From positions 664,524-728,523 of the forward strand of contig NZ_JACHXZ010000002.1 of NCBI RefSeq assembly GCF_014192475.1: a stretch of DNA of 64,000 bases, read 5' to 3'. Shown piece after piece: positions 8,394-19,533 of this stretch (the first letter of the stretch is position 1; each line of letters begins with the position of its first letter). Below the pieces are notes generated by a model, which was not told where the DNA came from, ran no database searches, and worked only from the letters and a program-made list of their open reading frames with translations. The translations under genes and the position numbers were made by a program. Source of the stretch: Simiduia aestuariiviva. Its GTDB lineage: Bacteria > Pseudomonadota > Gammaproteobacteria > Pseudomonadales > Cellvibrionaceae.

Positions 8394-9371
8394 ATGGAAA
8401 CGCAACTTAATATCCGCCCGCGACACGAAAACACCAGCACGCACCGCATCGGCATCGCCGTCGATTCAAGCTGTGATTTGACACCTGAGTTCATCTGCAA
8501 ACACGGCATTGAAATTCTGCCCATTTACATCAACCATGCGGACGGCACCTTTCACGATGTTCGCAATCCCGACGCCATGAAAGCGTTTTACAAAGGCCAC
8601 ACACGCGAGCGATTTGGCGCAGCGCAATCTGAGCCGCTGTCTGTTGCCGACGTCAGCCAAATTTTCGAGACGGCGTTTTTACCCAAGTACGACCGCGTCA
8701 ATGTCATTACCATCAATAGCCGCAAGAGCCAGGTATACAATCGCGTAACCGAAGCCGCAATGATTAACGAGCCAAAATTTCGCGATAAATCCAAACGGGA
8801 AACGCCCTTTCGCATCCGCATGCTCGATAGCTATTCCATGTTCAGTGGCCACGCGGTATTGGTGTGTGAATTCGCCAAGTTAATTCACGAAAAGCGCGAA
8901 GCACAGGCAAAAGCCATCGCTCGAATTAATACCCTGCGAGATAAAGTGTATGGCTACATTGTGCCCTTCGACCTCTCCTATATGCGTGAGCGTCGCCATT
9001 TACGCAAAGGCGACCACAAAATTAGCTGGTTATCCTACAAATTAGCCGAAGCCTTTGGCATCAACCCGGTTATCGAGCTACACAAGGGCGAAACGCAGGC
9101 ATTTAAAAAAGCCAAAGGCTACAACAATGCCTTGAAGGAATTGTTTGATCACGCCAAGAGTTCCATTCTCTCTGGCTTAGCTACCGACACTATCGTTATG
9201 AGTTACGGGGGCTTGCTAGAAGATATTCAACACAATCCTGATCTCGTAGCCTTTCGCCAGTTCGCGAAGCAACGCGGCGTTAAAACCATGCTCTCCATGA
9301 TGTCCGCCACTGCTGCAGTGAATGTGGGGCCAAAGGCTTTTTCTCTGGCCTTCGCTCGCGAAGATCACTGA
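8394..9371 (+). CDS. DegV family (fatty-acid-binding) protein
   Basis: DegV/FakB-type proteins bind fatty acids, in some bacteria presenting them to a fatty-acid kinase. The 325-residue product opens with the family motif GIAVDSSCDLTPEF and contains VNVITINSRKSQVYNR and MLDSYSMFSGHAVLV, counterparts of the lipid-binding loops. A perfect AGGAGG lies just upstream of the ATG at 8394. A strong terminator follows 19 bp after the stop. A role in lipid binding is by family inference; no kinase partner is encoded here. Confidence 0.82.
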   Translation: METQLNIRPRHENTSTHRIGIAVDSSCDLTPEFICKHGIEILPIYINHADGTFHDVRNPDAMKAFYKGHTRERFGAAQSEPLSVADVSQIFETAFLPKYDRVNVITINSRKSQVYNRVTEAAMINEPKFRDKSKRETPFRIRMLDSYSMFSGHAVLVCEFAKLIHEKREAQAKAIARINTLRDKVYGYIVPFDLSYMRERRHLRKGDHKISWLSYKLAEAFGINPVIELHKGETQAFKKAKGYNNALKELFDHAKSSILSGLATDTIVMSYGGLLEDIQHNPDLVAFRQFAKQRGVKTMLSMMSATAAVNVGPKAFSLAFAREDH

Positions 9372-9389
9372 ACGCACCCGCAAAAGAAA

Positions 9390-9415
9390 AAGGCCTGCAT
9401 TTGCAGGCCTTTTTT
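9390..9415. terminator. bidirectional rho-independent terminator
   Basis: A 10-bp GC-rich stem (AAGGCCTGCA / TGCAGGCCTT) with a 2-base loop has an A-run on its left and a T-run on its right. It can therefore end both the DegV gene (+) and the oadGAB operon (-). Confidence 0.88.
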
Positions 9416-9440
9416 ATTGGGCAAGCACCTCGATGCGCAC

Positions 9441-10745
9441 TTACAAACCGGATACCATCGAAATCATAACGCCTGCAGCAACGGCTGAGCCGATGACGCC
9501 AGCCACATTGGGCCCCATGGCGTGCATCAACAAAAAGTTTTGAGGGTTGGCCTCCAAACCTAACTTGTTGGATACCCGCGCAGCCATGGGCACTGCAGAA
9601 ACCCCTGCCGACCCAATCAATGGATTGATGGGCATCTTGCTAAACCGGTTCATCAGCTTAGCCATCAACACCCCCGCGGCAGTGCCAATACAAAACGCCA
9701 CTATCCCCAAAATCAATATGCCCAAGGTCTTAGGGTCCAGAAATTTATCAGCGGCAAGTTTTGATCCCACCGACAAACCCAAAAAGATGGTCACGATGTT
9801 GATCAAGGCATTTTGGGCCGTGTCACTTAAGCGCTCAACCACGCCGCACTCACGCATTAAATTACCGAGGCAAAACATACCCAACAGCGGTGCAGCAGAC
9901 GGCAGCACTAAGGCCACGAGAACCACCAGCAATATCGGAAAGACAATTTTTTCCCGACGCGAAACCGCCCGCAGTTGGGTCATTTTAATTTTGCGTTCTT
10001 CCGGTGTGGTTAGCGCGCGCATAATGGGTGGCTGAATCAGCGGCACCAGTGCCATATAAGAATAGGCTGCCACGGCAATGGCACCCAGCAGATCAGGCGC
10101 AAGAATGCTGGTGACGTAGATGGCGGTCGGGCCATCCGCGCCACCAATAATGCCAATGGCCGCCGCTTCTTTGATGCTGAAATCCATGACCCCAAGCGCC
10201 GACAACCCAACGGCGCCCAAGACCGTCGCAAAGATGCCAAACTGCGCTGCAGCGCCTAAAAACAGCGTGCGCGGATTAGCCAGCAACGGCCCAAAGTCCG
10301 TCATGGCGCCCACGCCCATAAAAATTAATAGCGGCGCCACACCGCTGGCAATGGCTACGTTGTAGAACTGGTACAACATGCCATCAACATAATTGAAATC
10401 CATGGCCACTTGCACCGCCGCCACGTGGGCTGCGGCACTGGCATGATGGTATGCCTCCATCAGCTGCGCGGGCGACTCATACACCACACCCAGTACGTGC
10501 GCGAGCGCGGCCATGACTTCTGGCTTGGCAAAATACACGGCGTTTTCCACAGCGGACATGGCGAGCCCAGCACCCGGGATATTGGCGAGGATGCCGCCAA
10601 ACCCAATGGGTACCAAGAGCAGCGGCTCGAAGCCTTTGCGGATGGCCAAAAACAACAGCACCATGCCCACCAAAATCATGACCAGCTGACCCGGCTGCAT
10701 GTGGTAAATGCCCGAGTCGTGCCACAACACTAACAATGCGTCCAT
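9441..10745 (-). CDS. oadB: Na+-translocating oxaloacetate decarboxylase, beta subunit
   Basis: OadB is the membrane subunit that decarboxylates carboxybiotin and pumps Na+ outwards. The 434-residue product is strongly hydrophobic, with about ten membrane spans. It has the family stretches [13 protein letters not shown], a DFGPLLANP region with the Asp that binds Na+, [10 protein letters not shown], and [16 protein letters not shown] near the C-terminus. It lies 8 bp after oadA on the same strand, completing a G-A-B operon. Confidence 0.95.
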   Translation of the reverse strand: MDALLVLWHDSGIYHMQPGQLVMILVGMVLLFLAIRKGFEPLLLVPIGFGGILANIPGAGLAMSAVENAVYFAKPEVMAALAHVLGVVYESPAQLMEAYHHASAAAHVAAVQVAMDFNYVDGMLYQFYNVAIASGVAPLLIFMGVGAMTDFGPLLANPRTLFLGAAAQFGIFATVLGAVGLSALGVMDFSIKEAAAIGIIGGADGPTAIYVTSILAPDLLGAIAVAAYSYMALVPLIQPPIMRALTTPEERKIKMTQLRAVSRREKIVFPILLVVLVALVLPSAAPLLGMFCLGNLMRECGVVERLSDTAQNALINIVTIFLGLSVGSKLAADKFLDPKTLGILILGIVAFCIGTAAGVLMAKLMNRFSKMPINPLIGSAGVSAVPMAARVSNKLGLEANPQNFLLMHAMGPNVAGVIGSAVAAGVMISMVSGL

Positions 10746-10753
10746 GATGACTC

Positions 10754-12535
10754 CTAGGCTAAATTCAACAAGGTATCGCCAACGGCAACGGAGTCGCCCT
10801 CTTTGACCGCGATATCACCCACCACACCGGCTTTCGGTGCGCTGACCTCGGTTTCCATTTTCATGGCTTCTAGCACTAGGATGGCCTGCCCCTCTTGCAC
10901 CTGCTGACCGGGTTTAACCAGTACCCGAAAAATATTGCCTGCCAAGGGCGCAGCTACCGGCTCACCACCGCTAGGCGCAACGGCGCCTGTGGGAGCAGTG
11001 GACGTTGAACCGACAGGTGCAACACCGGTTAAGTCACCGCCATCCGACACGGTCACCGTATACTGCTGACCCTCGACGGTAACGGTATACACTTCATCAC
11101 CGGCGCCGTTTTTCACCGGCTCACTGGCCTTGCCCGTTGGTGTCGGTTCAAAGGCGTCAGAATTGCCGCGATTTTCTAAAAACTTCAAACCGATTTGCGT
11201 GAACAGCGCGTAGGTGAGCACGTCGTCAATTTCGCCCTCGCCCTTCGTTAAGGCGATGCCTTTGGCGTTAGCCACTTCGCGCAGTTCGTTCACCAGTTTA
11301 TCCATTTCTGGATCAATCAAATCTGCCGGACGACAGGTAATGGCTTCAGCGCCATCGAGCACGCGCTGTTGTAACTCGGCGTTGACCGGTGCTGGTGTAG
11401 CCCCGTATTCACCTTTGAGCACGCCCTGGGTTTCTTTCGAGATGGATTTATAGCGCTCGCCGGTCAGCACGTTCAACACCGCCTGAGTCCCCACAATTTG
11501 AGAGGTTGGCGTCACTAGTGGAATAAAACCTAGGTCTTCGCGCACCCTGGGAATTTCTGCCAGCACGGCATCAAACTTATCAGTTGCGCCTTGATCCTTC
11601 AGCTGGCTTTCCATGTTGGTCAACATGCCACCGGGCACCTGCGCCACCAAAATTCGGCTGTCGACTCCGCGCAACGAGCCCTCAAATTTCGCGTACTTTT
11701 TGCGCACCTCGCGAAAGTAATTGGCGATGTCTTCAAGCAAGTTAATATCCAGGCCCGTGTCGCGTTCGGTGCCTTCCATAATGGCGACGATGGCCTCGGT
11801 TGGGCTGTGGCCATAGGTCATGGACATGGATGAAATGGCGGTATCCACATTGTCGATGCCGGCTTCCACACACTTCAATATGGTTGCAGTCGAAAGGCCG
11901 GTGGTGGCGTGGCAATGCAATTGCACAGGTATGTCGCAGGCCGCTTTTAGCTGTTTAACCAATTCGTAGCCTTCATAAGGGCGCAGTAAACCGGCCATGT
12001 CTTTAATTGCTATGGAGTCGGCACCCATGTCCTCCAGTTTCCGCCCCATGTTCACCCACATGTCCATGGTGTGTACGGGGCTCACGGTGTAGGAAATCGT
12101 GCCCTGCGCGTGTTTGCCCACATTGTTCACGGCTTTAAGTGCCGTCTCCAGGTTGCGCACATCATTCATGGCATCAAAAACCCGGAACACGTCGATGCCA
12201 TTGTGTGCAGCTCGCTCAACAAATTTCTGCACCACATCATCGGCATAGTGGCGATAGCCCAAAATATTCTGACCGCGAAACAACATTTGCTGTGGCGTGT
12301 TTGGCATGGCCTTTTTTAACTGGCGGATACGGTCCCATGGATCTTCGCCCAGATAGCGAATACAGGCATCAAAGGTTGCCCCACCCCAAGACTCAAGCGA
12401 CCAGAAGCCCACCTTGTCGAGCTTTTCCGCTATGGGGAGCATGTCATCTAAGCGCATGCGTGTGGCGAACAGCGATTGGTGTGCGTCGCGCAACACCACA
12501 TCGGTAATACCGAGCTTTTTGTTGTTAGCTGTCAT
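10754..12535 (-). CDS. oadA: oxaloacetate decarboxylase, alpha subunit (biotin carboxyltransferase)
   Basis: OadA transfers the carboxyl group of oxaloacetate to a biotin held on its own C-terminal domain. The 593-residue protein begins with a TIM-barrel carboxyltransferase ([16 protein letters not shown]; metal-binding HCHATTG near residue 210). A conserved PYC/OADA linker domain and a Pro/Ala/Gly-rich hinge follow, and it ends with a biotinyl domain carrying EAMKMET, whose lysine is the biotinylation site. Length and order match the family. It pairs with oadB and the small oadG upstream. Confidence 0.95.
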   Translation of the reverse strand: MTANNKKLGITDVVLRDAHQSLFATRMRLDDMLPIAEKLDKVGFWSLESWGGATFDACIRYLGEDPWDRIRQLKKAMPNTPQQMLFRGQNILGYRHYADDVVQKFVERAAHNGIDVFRVFDAMNDVRNLETALKAVNNVGKHAQGTISYTVSPVHTMDMWVNMGRKLEDMGADSIAIKDMAGLLRPYEGYELVKQLKAACDIPVQLHCHATTGLSTATILKCVEAGIDNVDTAISSMSMTYGHSPTEAIVAIMEGTERDTGLDINLLEDIANYFREVRKKYAKFEGSLRGVDSRILVAQVPGGMLTNMESQLKDQGATDKFDAVLAEIPRVREDLGFIPLVTPTSQIVGTQAVLNVLTGERYKSISKETQGVLKGEYGATPAPVNAELQQRVLDGAEAITCRPADLIDPEMDKLVNELREVANAKGIALTKGEGEIDDVLTYALFTQIGLKFLENRGNSDAFEPTPTGKASEPVKNGAGDEVYTVTVEGQQYTVTVSDGGDLTGVAPVGSTSTAPTGAVAPSGGEPVAAPLAGNIFRVLVKPGQQVQEGQAILVLEAMKMETEVSAPKAGVVGDIAVKEGDSVAVGDTLLNLA

Positions 12536-12609
12536 GGAATAACCCTTATGTGTTCTTCATTTACGGTGACTCGGCGCGCTGCGCTGCCAAGTCGTTATGC
12601 AGTGGATGT

Positions 12610-12843
12610 CTAGCGCTTGCGGTGCTTCGCAATGGCCGCCTTGATGACCGCCAAGGTGCGCGCGTCAACGGCGCTGCCCGACGGCGTAGAGGGTGTTAAC
12701 GGCTTTTCAGACTCTGGAAAGAAGCGCGACATCACGCCCGACATAGCTACCGTCACAATAACCAGCGTGGTCAAGAACACGACCACCGTGCCCATACCAA
12801 ACACCATTAAATCTATGCCCTGTTGGACAATTTCCTGCTGCAT
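12610..12843 (-). CDS. oadG: oxaloacetate decarboxylase, gamma subunit
   Basis: OadG is the small membrane anchor that assembles the alpha and beta subunits of the pump. The 77-residue protein has one N-terminal hydrophobic helix (VFGMGTVVVFLTTLVIVTV), a Pro/Ser-rich linker and a basic C-terminal end (AIAKHRKR). The ATG at 12843 is chosen because GGAGA lies 6-10 bp upstream; the open frame continues 45 codons further without a ribosome site. First gene of the oadGAB operon; 74 bp separate it from oadA. Confidence 0.9.
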   Translation of the reverse strand: MQQEIVQQGIDLMVFGMGTVVVFLTTLVIVTVAMSGVMSRFFPESEKPLTPSTPSGSAVDARTLAVIKAAIAKHRKR

Positions 12844-13054
12844 GTGTGTTTCTCCGCATTGATACCCGCTCCGGACACGGGCCGGGACGCGCATATGAAA
12901 GCAAATTTCAGGAAAATCTACAAAATTCAGTAACATGGGAAACCAAATCACCGGCAAAATAGCACTTTTGCTGGTCAATTGGTGGAAATATCACTCAACC
13001 TAGGGCCAGTTTAGTTAAGATGCGCGCCCTTGACTCACTTTGCCAGGAACCTCC

Positions 13055-14044
13055 ATGCCACAAATAGCACTCGCCCCCATGGAAGGCGTTGTGGACTATC
13101 CGTTGCGAAACCTGTTGACCCGCCTCGGCGGCATCGATAGCTGCGTCACGGAATTTGTGCGCGTCACCGATCAAACCCTGCCCCGCAAGGTGTTTGCACG
13201 CCTGTGCCCCGAACTGTTATCCGTTGTCGATGTATCGCGCACGCCCGCAGGCACGCCAGTGGCAGTGCAATTGCTGGGCGGCAAACCCGAGTGGGTGGCC
13301 CGCAATGGGCGCAAGGCCGCGCAATTGGGCGCCGCCGCGGTAGACATCAACTTTGGCTGCCCCGCAAAAACCGTCAACAAACACGACGGCGGCGCCTGCC
13401 TGTTACAAACACCCGAGCGCGTGTATGACGTGATCAAAGCCACTCGCGATCTGGTGCCGCAGACCACACCCGTCACGGCCAAGGTGCGCTTGGGTTACCT
13501 CGATCGCAGCCCCTACTTAGACATTGCCCACGCCGCCGCGGAAGCCGGGGCCAATCGGCTCACCGTGCATGCACGCAGCAAGGCCGACGGCTATCGCCCT
13601 CCCGCCTACTGGGATTGCGTGGGCCACATCAACAGCGCGGTCGATATGCCAGTGGTGGTCAACGGCGACATTTGGACGGTGGCCGATTATCACCGCGCCC
13701 GATCAGAGAGCGGCTGCAGCGATGTGATGATTGGGAGGGGCTTGTTGTCTTGCCCGGATTTGGCGCGCCAGATTAAAGCGAGCCTAGCGGGCGAAGACTA
13801 TATCCCGCTCTCATGGTTGGCGGTCGCCCAATTGGTGCGCGAACACTATGAGGTCAGCAAGCCACTGTTCCCAAAAAAATATTTGGGCAACCGGTTAAAA
13901 CAGTGGCTTGCACACCTAAAGCGCCACTACCCCGGCGCGCAAGTATTCTTTGATAGCGTCAAAACGTTGCGCACTGAAGCGGCCATCGACGCCTGCTTTG
14001 ATACACTGCTAGGCCCCTATATCGCGCAATCACCGGCCGATTAG
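13055..14044 (+). CDS. dusC: tRNA-dihydrouridine(16) synthase DusC
   Basis: Dus enzymes reduce uridine to dihydrouridine in tRNA D-loops using FMN and NADPH. The product of about 329 residues starts LAPMEGVVDYPLR. It has the catalytic cysteine in NFGCPAKTVNKHDGGA, HARSKADGYRPPAYWD (the subfamily marker that distinguishes DusC from DusA and DusB) and GDIWT..IGRGLLSCP for FMN phosphate binding. The ATG at 13055 follows AGGAAC; an in-frame start 5 codons upstream lacks one. The next gene starts 20 bp downstream and is likely co-transcribed. Confidence 0.9.
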   Translation: MPQIALAPMEGVVDYPLRNLLTRLGGIDSCVTEFVRVTDQTLPRKVFARLCPELLSVVDVSRTPAGTPVAVQLLGGKPEWVARNGRKAAQLGAAAVDINFGCPAKTVNKHDGGACLLQTPERVYDVIKATRDLVPQTTPVTAKVRLGYLDRSPYLDIAHAAAEAGANRLTVHARSKADGYRPPAYWDCVGHINSAVDMPVVVNGDIWTVADYHRARSESGCSDVMIGRGLLSCPDLARQIKASLAGEDYIPLSWLAVAQLVREHYEVSKPLFPKKYLGNRLKQWLAHLKRHYPGAQVFFDSVKTLRTEAAIDACFDTLLGPYIAQSPAD

Positions 14045-14063
14045 CCACCCACAAGGACGCCCC

Positions 14064-15863
14064 ATGACCCGCACCGACGATGCGCTGCAAGCCGACCAAG
14101 ACCCAACCAAAACAACCCCCAAAGACCTGCGCATTTTGGTGTCACTGTGGCCCTTTCTAAAACCCTACGGCGGCGTGTTAATGGGCGCAGCCTTTGCGCT
14201 GGTGTTCACCGCAGGCACCACCCTACTCTTGGGCCAAGGCGTCAAGATGCTGATCGACCAGGGCTTTGTATCGGCCTCGGCGGCACAGCTCAATCAGGCC
14301 GTGGGGTTCATTTTCATCATCACCGCGCTCATCGCCACGGGCACCTTTGCCCGTTTTTACCTGGTGTCTTGGTTGGGCGAGCGGGTGACGGCTGACATGC
14401 GTGCGGCGGTGTTCAATCACTTGGTAGCACTGCACCCCAGCTTTTTCGAAACCAACAAGAGTGGCGAGATCATGTCGCGACTCACCACCGACACCACGCT
14501 CCTGCAAACCATTATTGGCTCGTCGCTGTCTATGGCCCTGCGCTCCTCGCTCACCTTTACCGGCGCGCTGATTTTATTGCTCATTACCAATTTAAAACTC
14601 ACCGCCATGGTCATGCTGTGCGTGCCATTGGTGATCGTGCCACTGCTGTTTTTCGGTCGCCGCGTGCGCAACCTGTCGCGCCAAAGCCAAGATTCCATTG
14701 CCGACGTGGGCACCTATGCCGGCGAAATCATTCGGCAAATAAAAACGGTGCAGAGCTTCACCCGAGAAAAAGCCGAACAAGTGGCCTTTAAGCGTGAAGT
14801 GGAGCGCGCCTTTGACGTGGCCAAGGCCCGCATCAAGCAGCGCTCTGTATTGATTGCCGCCGTCATATTGATGGTGTTTGGCGCACTGGCCACCATGCTG
14901 TGGGTGGGCGGCATGGACGTCATTGAAGGCCGCATGACCGGCGGTGAGCTAGGTGCCTTTGTGTTTTATGCGGTGATGGTGGCCTCTGCAGTCGCCACAA
15001 TTTCAGAGGTGTACGGCGATCTTCAGCGCGCGGCCGGTGCCACCGAGCGCCTGTTAGAGCTGCTAAACGCCCCCTCGCTGATCACCCCACCCGCCAACGC
15101 AGCCCCACTGGCCTCTGGCCCAAAACCCATTGCCCTGCGCAATGTCAGCTTTAGCTACCCGTCACGGCCTGAGCAAAAAGCACTTGAAGACATCGATCTC
15201 ACCATTGGCGCCGGCGAAATCGTCGCATTGGTGGGCCCCTCTGGCGCCGGCAAATCCACCCTGTTTGAATTGCTATTGCGCTTTTACGACCCCCAAACCG
15301 GCGAGATTGCCTTGGGCGACACCCCGCTACAACAACTGGACCCAGAGGCACTGCGCAGCCAGATGGCACTGGTGCCGCAACAACCGGCGCTGTTTACTGC
15401 CGATGTTCTATACAACATCGGCTACGGCAAGCCGGACGCAACCGAGGCGGAGATCGTGGCCGCCAGCCGCGCCGCCCACGCCCACGAATTTATCCAGCAA
15501 CTGCCCCAGGGTTACGCCAGCAACCTCGGCGAACAGGGCGTACGCCTATCCGGCGGCCAGCGCCAACGCATCGCCATCGCCCGCGCCATTCTTAAAGATC
15601 CCGACATTTTGCTGCTCGATGAAGCCACCAGCGCCCTCGACACCGAGAGTGAGCGCAAGGTCCAAGACGCGCTAGATCACCTGATGCAGGGCCGCACCAC
15701 GCTCATCATCGCGCACCGGCTCGCCACCGTGCTGCACGCACACCGCATCGTGGTGCTCGATCAGGGCCGCATTGTGGCCGTGGGCAAACATGCTCAGTTG
15801 CTCGAAACATCGCCTCTCTATCGCCGCTTAGCCGAACTACAATTCAATGACAAACGCGACTGA
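14064..15863 (+). CDS. MsbA/LmrA-type ABC exporter (fused permease and ATPase)
   Basis: This 599-residue half-transporter has a six-helix membrane domain (about residues 30-320) and an ATP-binding domain. The latter has Walker A GPSGAGKST, the signature LSGGQRQR, Walker B ILLLDEATSALD and the H-loop IIAHRL. Its homodimer would export a lipid or hydrophobic compound. The membrane domain has the typical ETNKSGEIMSRLTTD coupling region. It is not next to lpxK, so true MsbA is unlikely. It follows dusC by 20 bp. Confidence 0.88.
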   Translation: MTRTDDALQADQDPTKTTPKDLRILVSLWPFLKPYGGVLMGAAFALVFTAGTTLLLGQGVKMLIDQGFVSASAAQLNQAVGFIFIITALIATGTFARFYLVSWLGERVTADMRAAVFNHLVALHPSFFETNKSGEIMSRLTTDTTLLQTIIGSSLSMALRSSLTFTGALILLLITNLKLTAMVMLCVPLVIVPLLFFGRRVRNLSRQSQDSIADVGTYAGEIIRQIKTVQSFTREKAEQVAFKREVERAFDVAKARIKQRSVLIAAVILMVFGALATMLWVGGMDVIEGRMTGGELGAFVFYAVMVASAVATISEVYGDLQRAAGATERLLELLNAPSLITPPANAAPLASGPKPIALRNVSFSYPSRPEQKALEDIDLTIGAGEIVALVGPSGAGKSTLFELLLRFYDPQTGEIALGDTPLQQLDPEALRSQMALVPQQPALFTADVLYNIGYGKPDATEAEIVAASRAAHAHEFIQQLPQGYASNLGEQGVRLSGGQRQRIAIARAILKDPDILLLDEATSALDTESERKVQDALDHLMQGRTTLIIAHRLATVLHAHRIVVLDQGRIVAVGKHAQLLETSPLYRRLAELQFNDKRD

Positions 15864-15934
15864 TATGACTGGCGCATGGCCCCAGTCATTCAGGTATACT
15901 CGCGCCCCGTTTCATTAAAGCCAGAGGAATTGCC

Positions 15935-17314
<1,380 letters not shown>

Positions 17315-17330
17315 CCGCCCATGTGATCAA

Positions 17331-17356
17331 AAAGGCGACTTAATGTCGCCTTTTTT
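17331..17356 (+). terminator. rho-independent terminator after the SrmB-like gene
   Basis: A 9-bp stem (AAAGGCGAC / GTCGCCTTT) with a TTAAT loop runs into six Ts, 16 bp after the stop codon. Confidence 0.87.
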
Positions 17357-17635
17357 ATTATCAATTCATTTAAAAACCTATAGTAGGCAACGCCATTTGA
17401 GGGGCACACCCCGCCTTTTGCAGCTGCCGCTTCGAGTATGCAATGCCGCCAGAACGCAGAAATTTGCAGACATTTACTGCATCAGATGAATGGAAATTAT
17501 CGGTGAAAAATGTGTCAATAAGCACATTCAATTAGAAGCTGAATACACTATTATACGAATCGCGATTTAAGCCTGCCGCAGCTTGCGCATTAAAATTTAA
17601 ACTGAATTGACACTTGATTTCAGACTGGAGTGAAC

Positions 17636-18073
17636 ATGAAAAAACTAATGGCCCTAGCGCTTATTCCACTGATGATTTCCAGCCACAGCTTTGCCCGCGA
17701 TACCGTACAATCTTACTCGATCGATGAGGCGCTATCGGTAGAGAAAATTAAGTCTTCTTTGGGGAGTGACATCAAATTCTACTTTGGTGACCAACCCCAC
17801 CCATCGGTGGTCGAAAACTTTGGCGAGTTTAAAACCAACAAGAAAACCAATGCTTTTGGTAAATCTGACAAAAAAGCGTGCCAGTGGGTATTTCTATCCG
17901 CGCTACTTGCTCTCAAACAGCGCGCCATTAAGGAAGGTGGCAACGCGGTGATTAATATCAAATCCAACTACAAGGGCAATCTGAGCTCCAGCAACGACAG
18001 CTTCAAATGCGGCGCCGGGGCTGTTATGGCGGGTGCTGCACTTGTCGGCGATGTGGTCAAAATCCAAGAGTAG
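17636..18073 (+). CDS. small secreted protein of unknown function, 'excinuclease ATPase subunit'-like
   Basis: This 145-residue protein has a clear signal peptide (MKKLMALALIPLMISSHSFA). The mature part contains two cysteines (KACQW and FKCGAG) and a YbjQ-like block with LKQRAIKEGGNAVINI, seen in small surface or heavy-metal-binding-type proteins. Similar proteins are often wrongly labelled excinuclease subunits. CTGGAG lies upstream of the ATG at 17636; a GTG two codons earlier is possible. The 280 bp before it hold no gene, only a short AATGTG/CACATT inverted repeat. Function is unknown. Confidence 0.72.
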   Translation: MKKLMALALIPLMISSHSFARDTVQSYSIDEALSVEKIKSSLGSDIKFYFGDQPHPSVVENFGEFKTNKKTNAFGKSDKKACQWVFLSALLALKQRAIKEGGNAVINIKSNYKGNLSSSNDSFKCGAGAVMAGAALVGDVVKIQE

Positions 18074-18135
18074 CCCAACGAGGGAGCGCTGACAGTAACC
18101 GATTTGTTGGTTGCCAGCGCCCTCACAACAAAGAA

Positions 18136-18170
18136 GAGAAAAGGGAGCACTGAACGTTGCCCCTTTTCTC
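18136..18170. terminator. stem-loop between convergent genes (possible terminator)
   Basis: A perfect 10-bp inverted repeat (GAGAAAAGGG / CCCTTTTCTC) encloses 15 bases. It lies between the converging 17636 and 18179 genes. It has no flanking T-run, so it may protect the mRNA end rather than terminate by itself. Confidence 0.45.
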
Positions 18171-18178
18171 GTGCCACA

Positions 18179-18661
18179 TTACCCCTCTGTTCGCTGCAAC
18201 TGATGAGGTGACCGACGCGCCTCACGCGCTTGCTGCAAAGCGTCCATCTGCGCACGCTGCTCTGGCGTTAGCAAAGCTTTTATCGATTGCAGATGGCGTG
18301 TTTTTACCAACATGTGATCACTGATTCGCGCGGCAATTTCCTCAGCCTTGGCCGTTAACTCTGCGTCGCTAGCGCCGGCCTCCGCCAACATTCGAAAGTC
18401 CTTTTTCAATTGGTGCAATTCCGTTCGCTCACTGCGCATGGCCTCGCGTTGCGATTCGTGCAGGGCTGTCATTTCTGCACGCTGTGTCTCCGTTATGTCC
18501 AATTGTTCCAAAGCGTGATGCAAACGCTTGCCGTACATAACATCACCATTCGCGAACGGCGGGTGTTCGCAATCGGGTTTGTGGGCGAGACTCGGTAGGC
18601 TCATGCTGCCGAGCAGAGTTGCTAGAGCCAGTGCGCCAATCGTGCGAGGGGTGTTCATCAT
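18179..18661 (-). CDS. CpxP/Spy-family periplasmic chaperone-like protein
   Basis: CpxP and Spy are periplasmic, all-helical proteins that sense or buffer envelope stress. The 160-residue protein has a signal peptide ending around PSLA and two LTxxQ-type motifs, LDITETQRAEM and LLTPEQRAQM, which define the family. It is divergent from cpxR-cpxA and shares with it an intergenic region packed with CpxR-like half-sites, as cpxP does in Escherichia coli. GGAG lies 6 bp before the ATG. CpxP is the likely role, with feedback on CpxA. Confidence 0.85.
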   Translation of the reverse strand: MMNTPRTIGALALATLLGSMSLPSLAHKPDCEHPPFANGDVMYGKRLHHALEQLDITETQRAEMTALHESQREAMRSERTELHQLKKDFRMLAEAGASDAELTAKAEEIAARISDHMLVKTRHLQSIKALLTPEQRAQMDALQQAREARRSPHQLQRTEG

Positions 18662-18716
18662 AGTATTCTCCGTTGCTTCAGTGGGTTAACGCATCGTCAT
18701 CCTAGGCGAACGGGTT

Positions 18717-18771
18717 GTAACGAGGGGTAAAGGGCCGCAAAGGCCGGTAAACTACTGTTAAGAATCGTAAG
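18717..18771. promoter_or_regulatory. array of six CpxR-type half-sites
   Basis: GTAAC (18717), GTAAA (18727), GCAAA (18737), GTAAA (18747), GTTAA (18757) and GTAAG (18767) occur at an exact 10-bp period. The known CpxR box is GTAAA-N5-GTAAA, so this is three boxes end to end on one face of the helix. It lies between the divergent CpxP-like gene and cpxR, so it could control both. Confidence 0.75.
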
Positions 18772-18831
18772 CCCCCCTGCCCGTTTTGCGGCGCAGCCGG
18801 CACAATAGGGCCTCACCTAATCATCAGACCC

Positions 18832-19533
18832 ATGGACAACCGCATGCACTCCCTACTGTTGGTAGACGACGATCGAGAACTCTGCGACTTGTTGGCCAGC
18901 TATCTAGGCACCGAAGGCTTTGGCGTCACCTGCCGCCACAACGGCCGCGACGCCGCCGCGCTACTGCGCGAACGGTCGTTTTCGTTGATCGTTTTGGATG
19001 TCATGATGCCCGAGCTTAACGGCATGGACCTGCTCAAACAATTGCGCGAACAAGACGCCACACCGGTATTGATGCTTACCGCCAAAGGCGATCCGGTAGA
19101 CCGCATCTTAGGGCTGGAATTGGGCGCCGATGACTATTTGGCCAAGCCCTGCAACCCACGTGAACTGCTCGCGCGCATCAAAGCCATCTTGCGACGCTCG
19201 GAAAGCCCGCAACCGGCAAGCAAATCGCTGCAAGTGGGCGCACTGCAGCTGCACGCCGGCAATCGCACCGGCTTTTATGGCAACGAAAAACTTGAGCTCA
19301 CTGGCGCCGAATACACCGTGTTATCGCTCCTCATGGCCGCCGCTGGCGAGGTGCTCTCAAAGGACACACTCACTGAACAAGCATTGGGCCGCAAGCTCAC
19401 TGCCTATGATCGCTCCATCGATGTACACGTGAGTAACGTCCGCAAAAAAATACATCAGGCCGGTGGCGATAAAGACCTCATCATTAATATCCGCGGCGCC
19501 GGCTATATGCTCACCCAGGAGCAAGCCCAGTGA
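18832..19533 (+). CDS. cpxR: response regulator CpxR
   Basis: CpxR is the DNA-binding regulator of the envelope stress response. It has a receiver domain (SLLLVDDDREL with the acidic pocket, phospho-Asp in LIVLDVMMPELNGMD, Lys in YLAKPCN) and a C-terminal winged helix (EYTVLSLL..DRSIDVHVSNVRKKI..RGAGYML). VDDDRELCDLL and ALGRKLTAYDRSIDVHVSN match CpxR closely. An alternative start at 18844 aligns exactly with Escherichia coli CpxR; neither has a good ribosome site. The stop overlaps cpxA by 4 bp. Confidence 0.92.
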   Translation: MDNRMHSLLLVDDDRELCDLLASYLGTEGFGVTCRHNGRDAAALLRERSFSLIVLDVMMPELNGMDLLKQLREQDATPVLMLTAKGDPVDRILGLELGADDYLAKPCNPRELLARIKAILRRSESPQPASKSLQVGALQLHAGNRTGFYGNEKLELTGAEYTVLSLLMAAAGEVLSKDTLTEQALGRKLTAYDRSIDVHVSNVRKKIHQAGGDKDLIINIRGAGYMLTQEQAQ

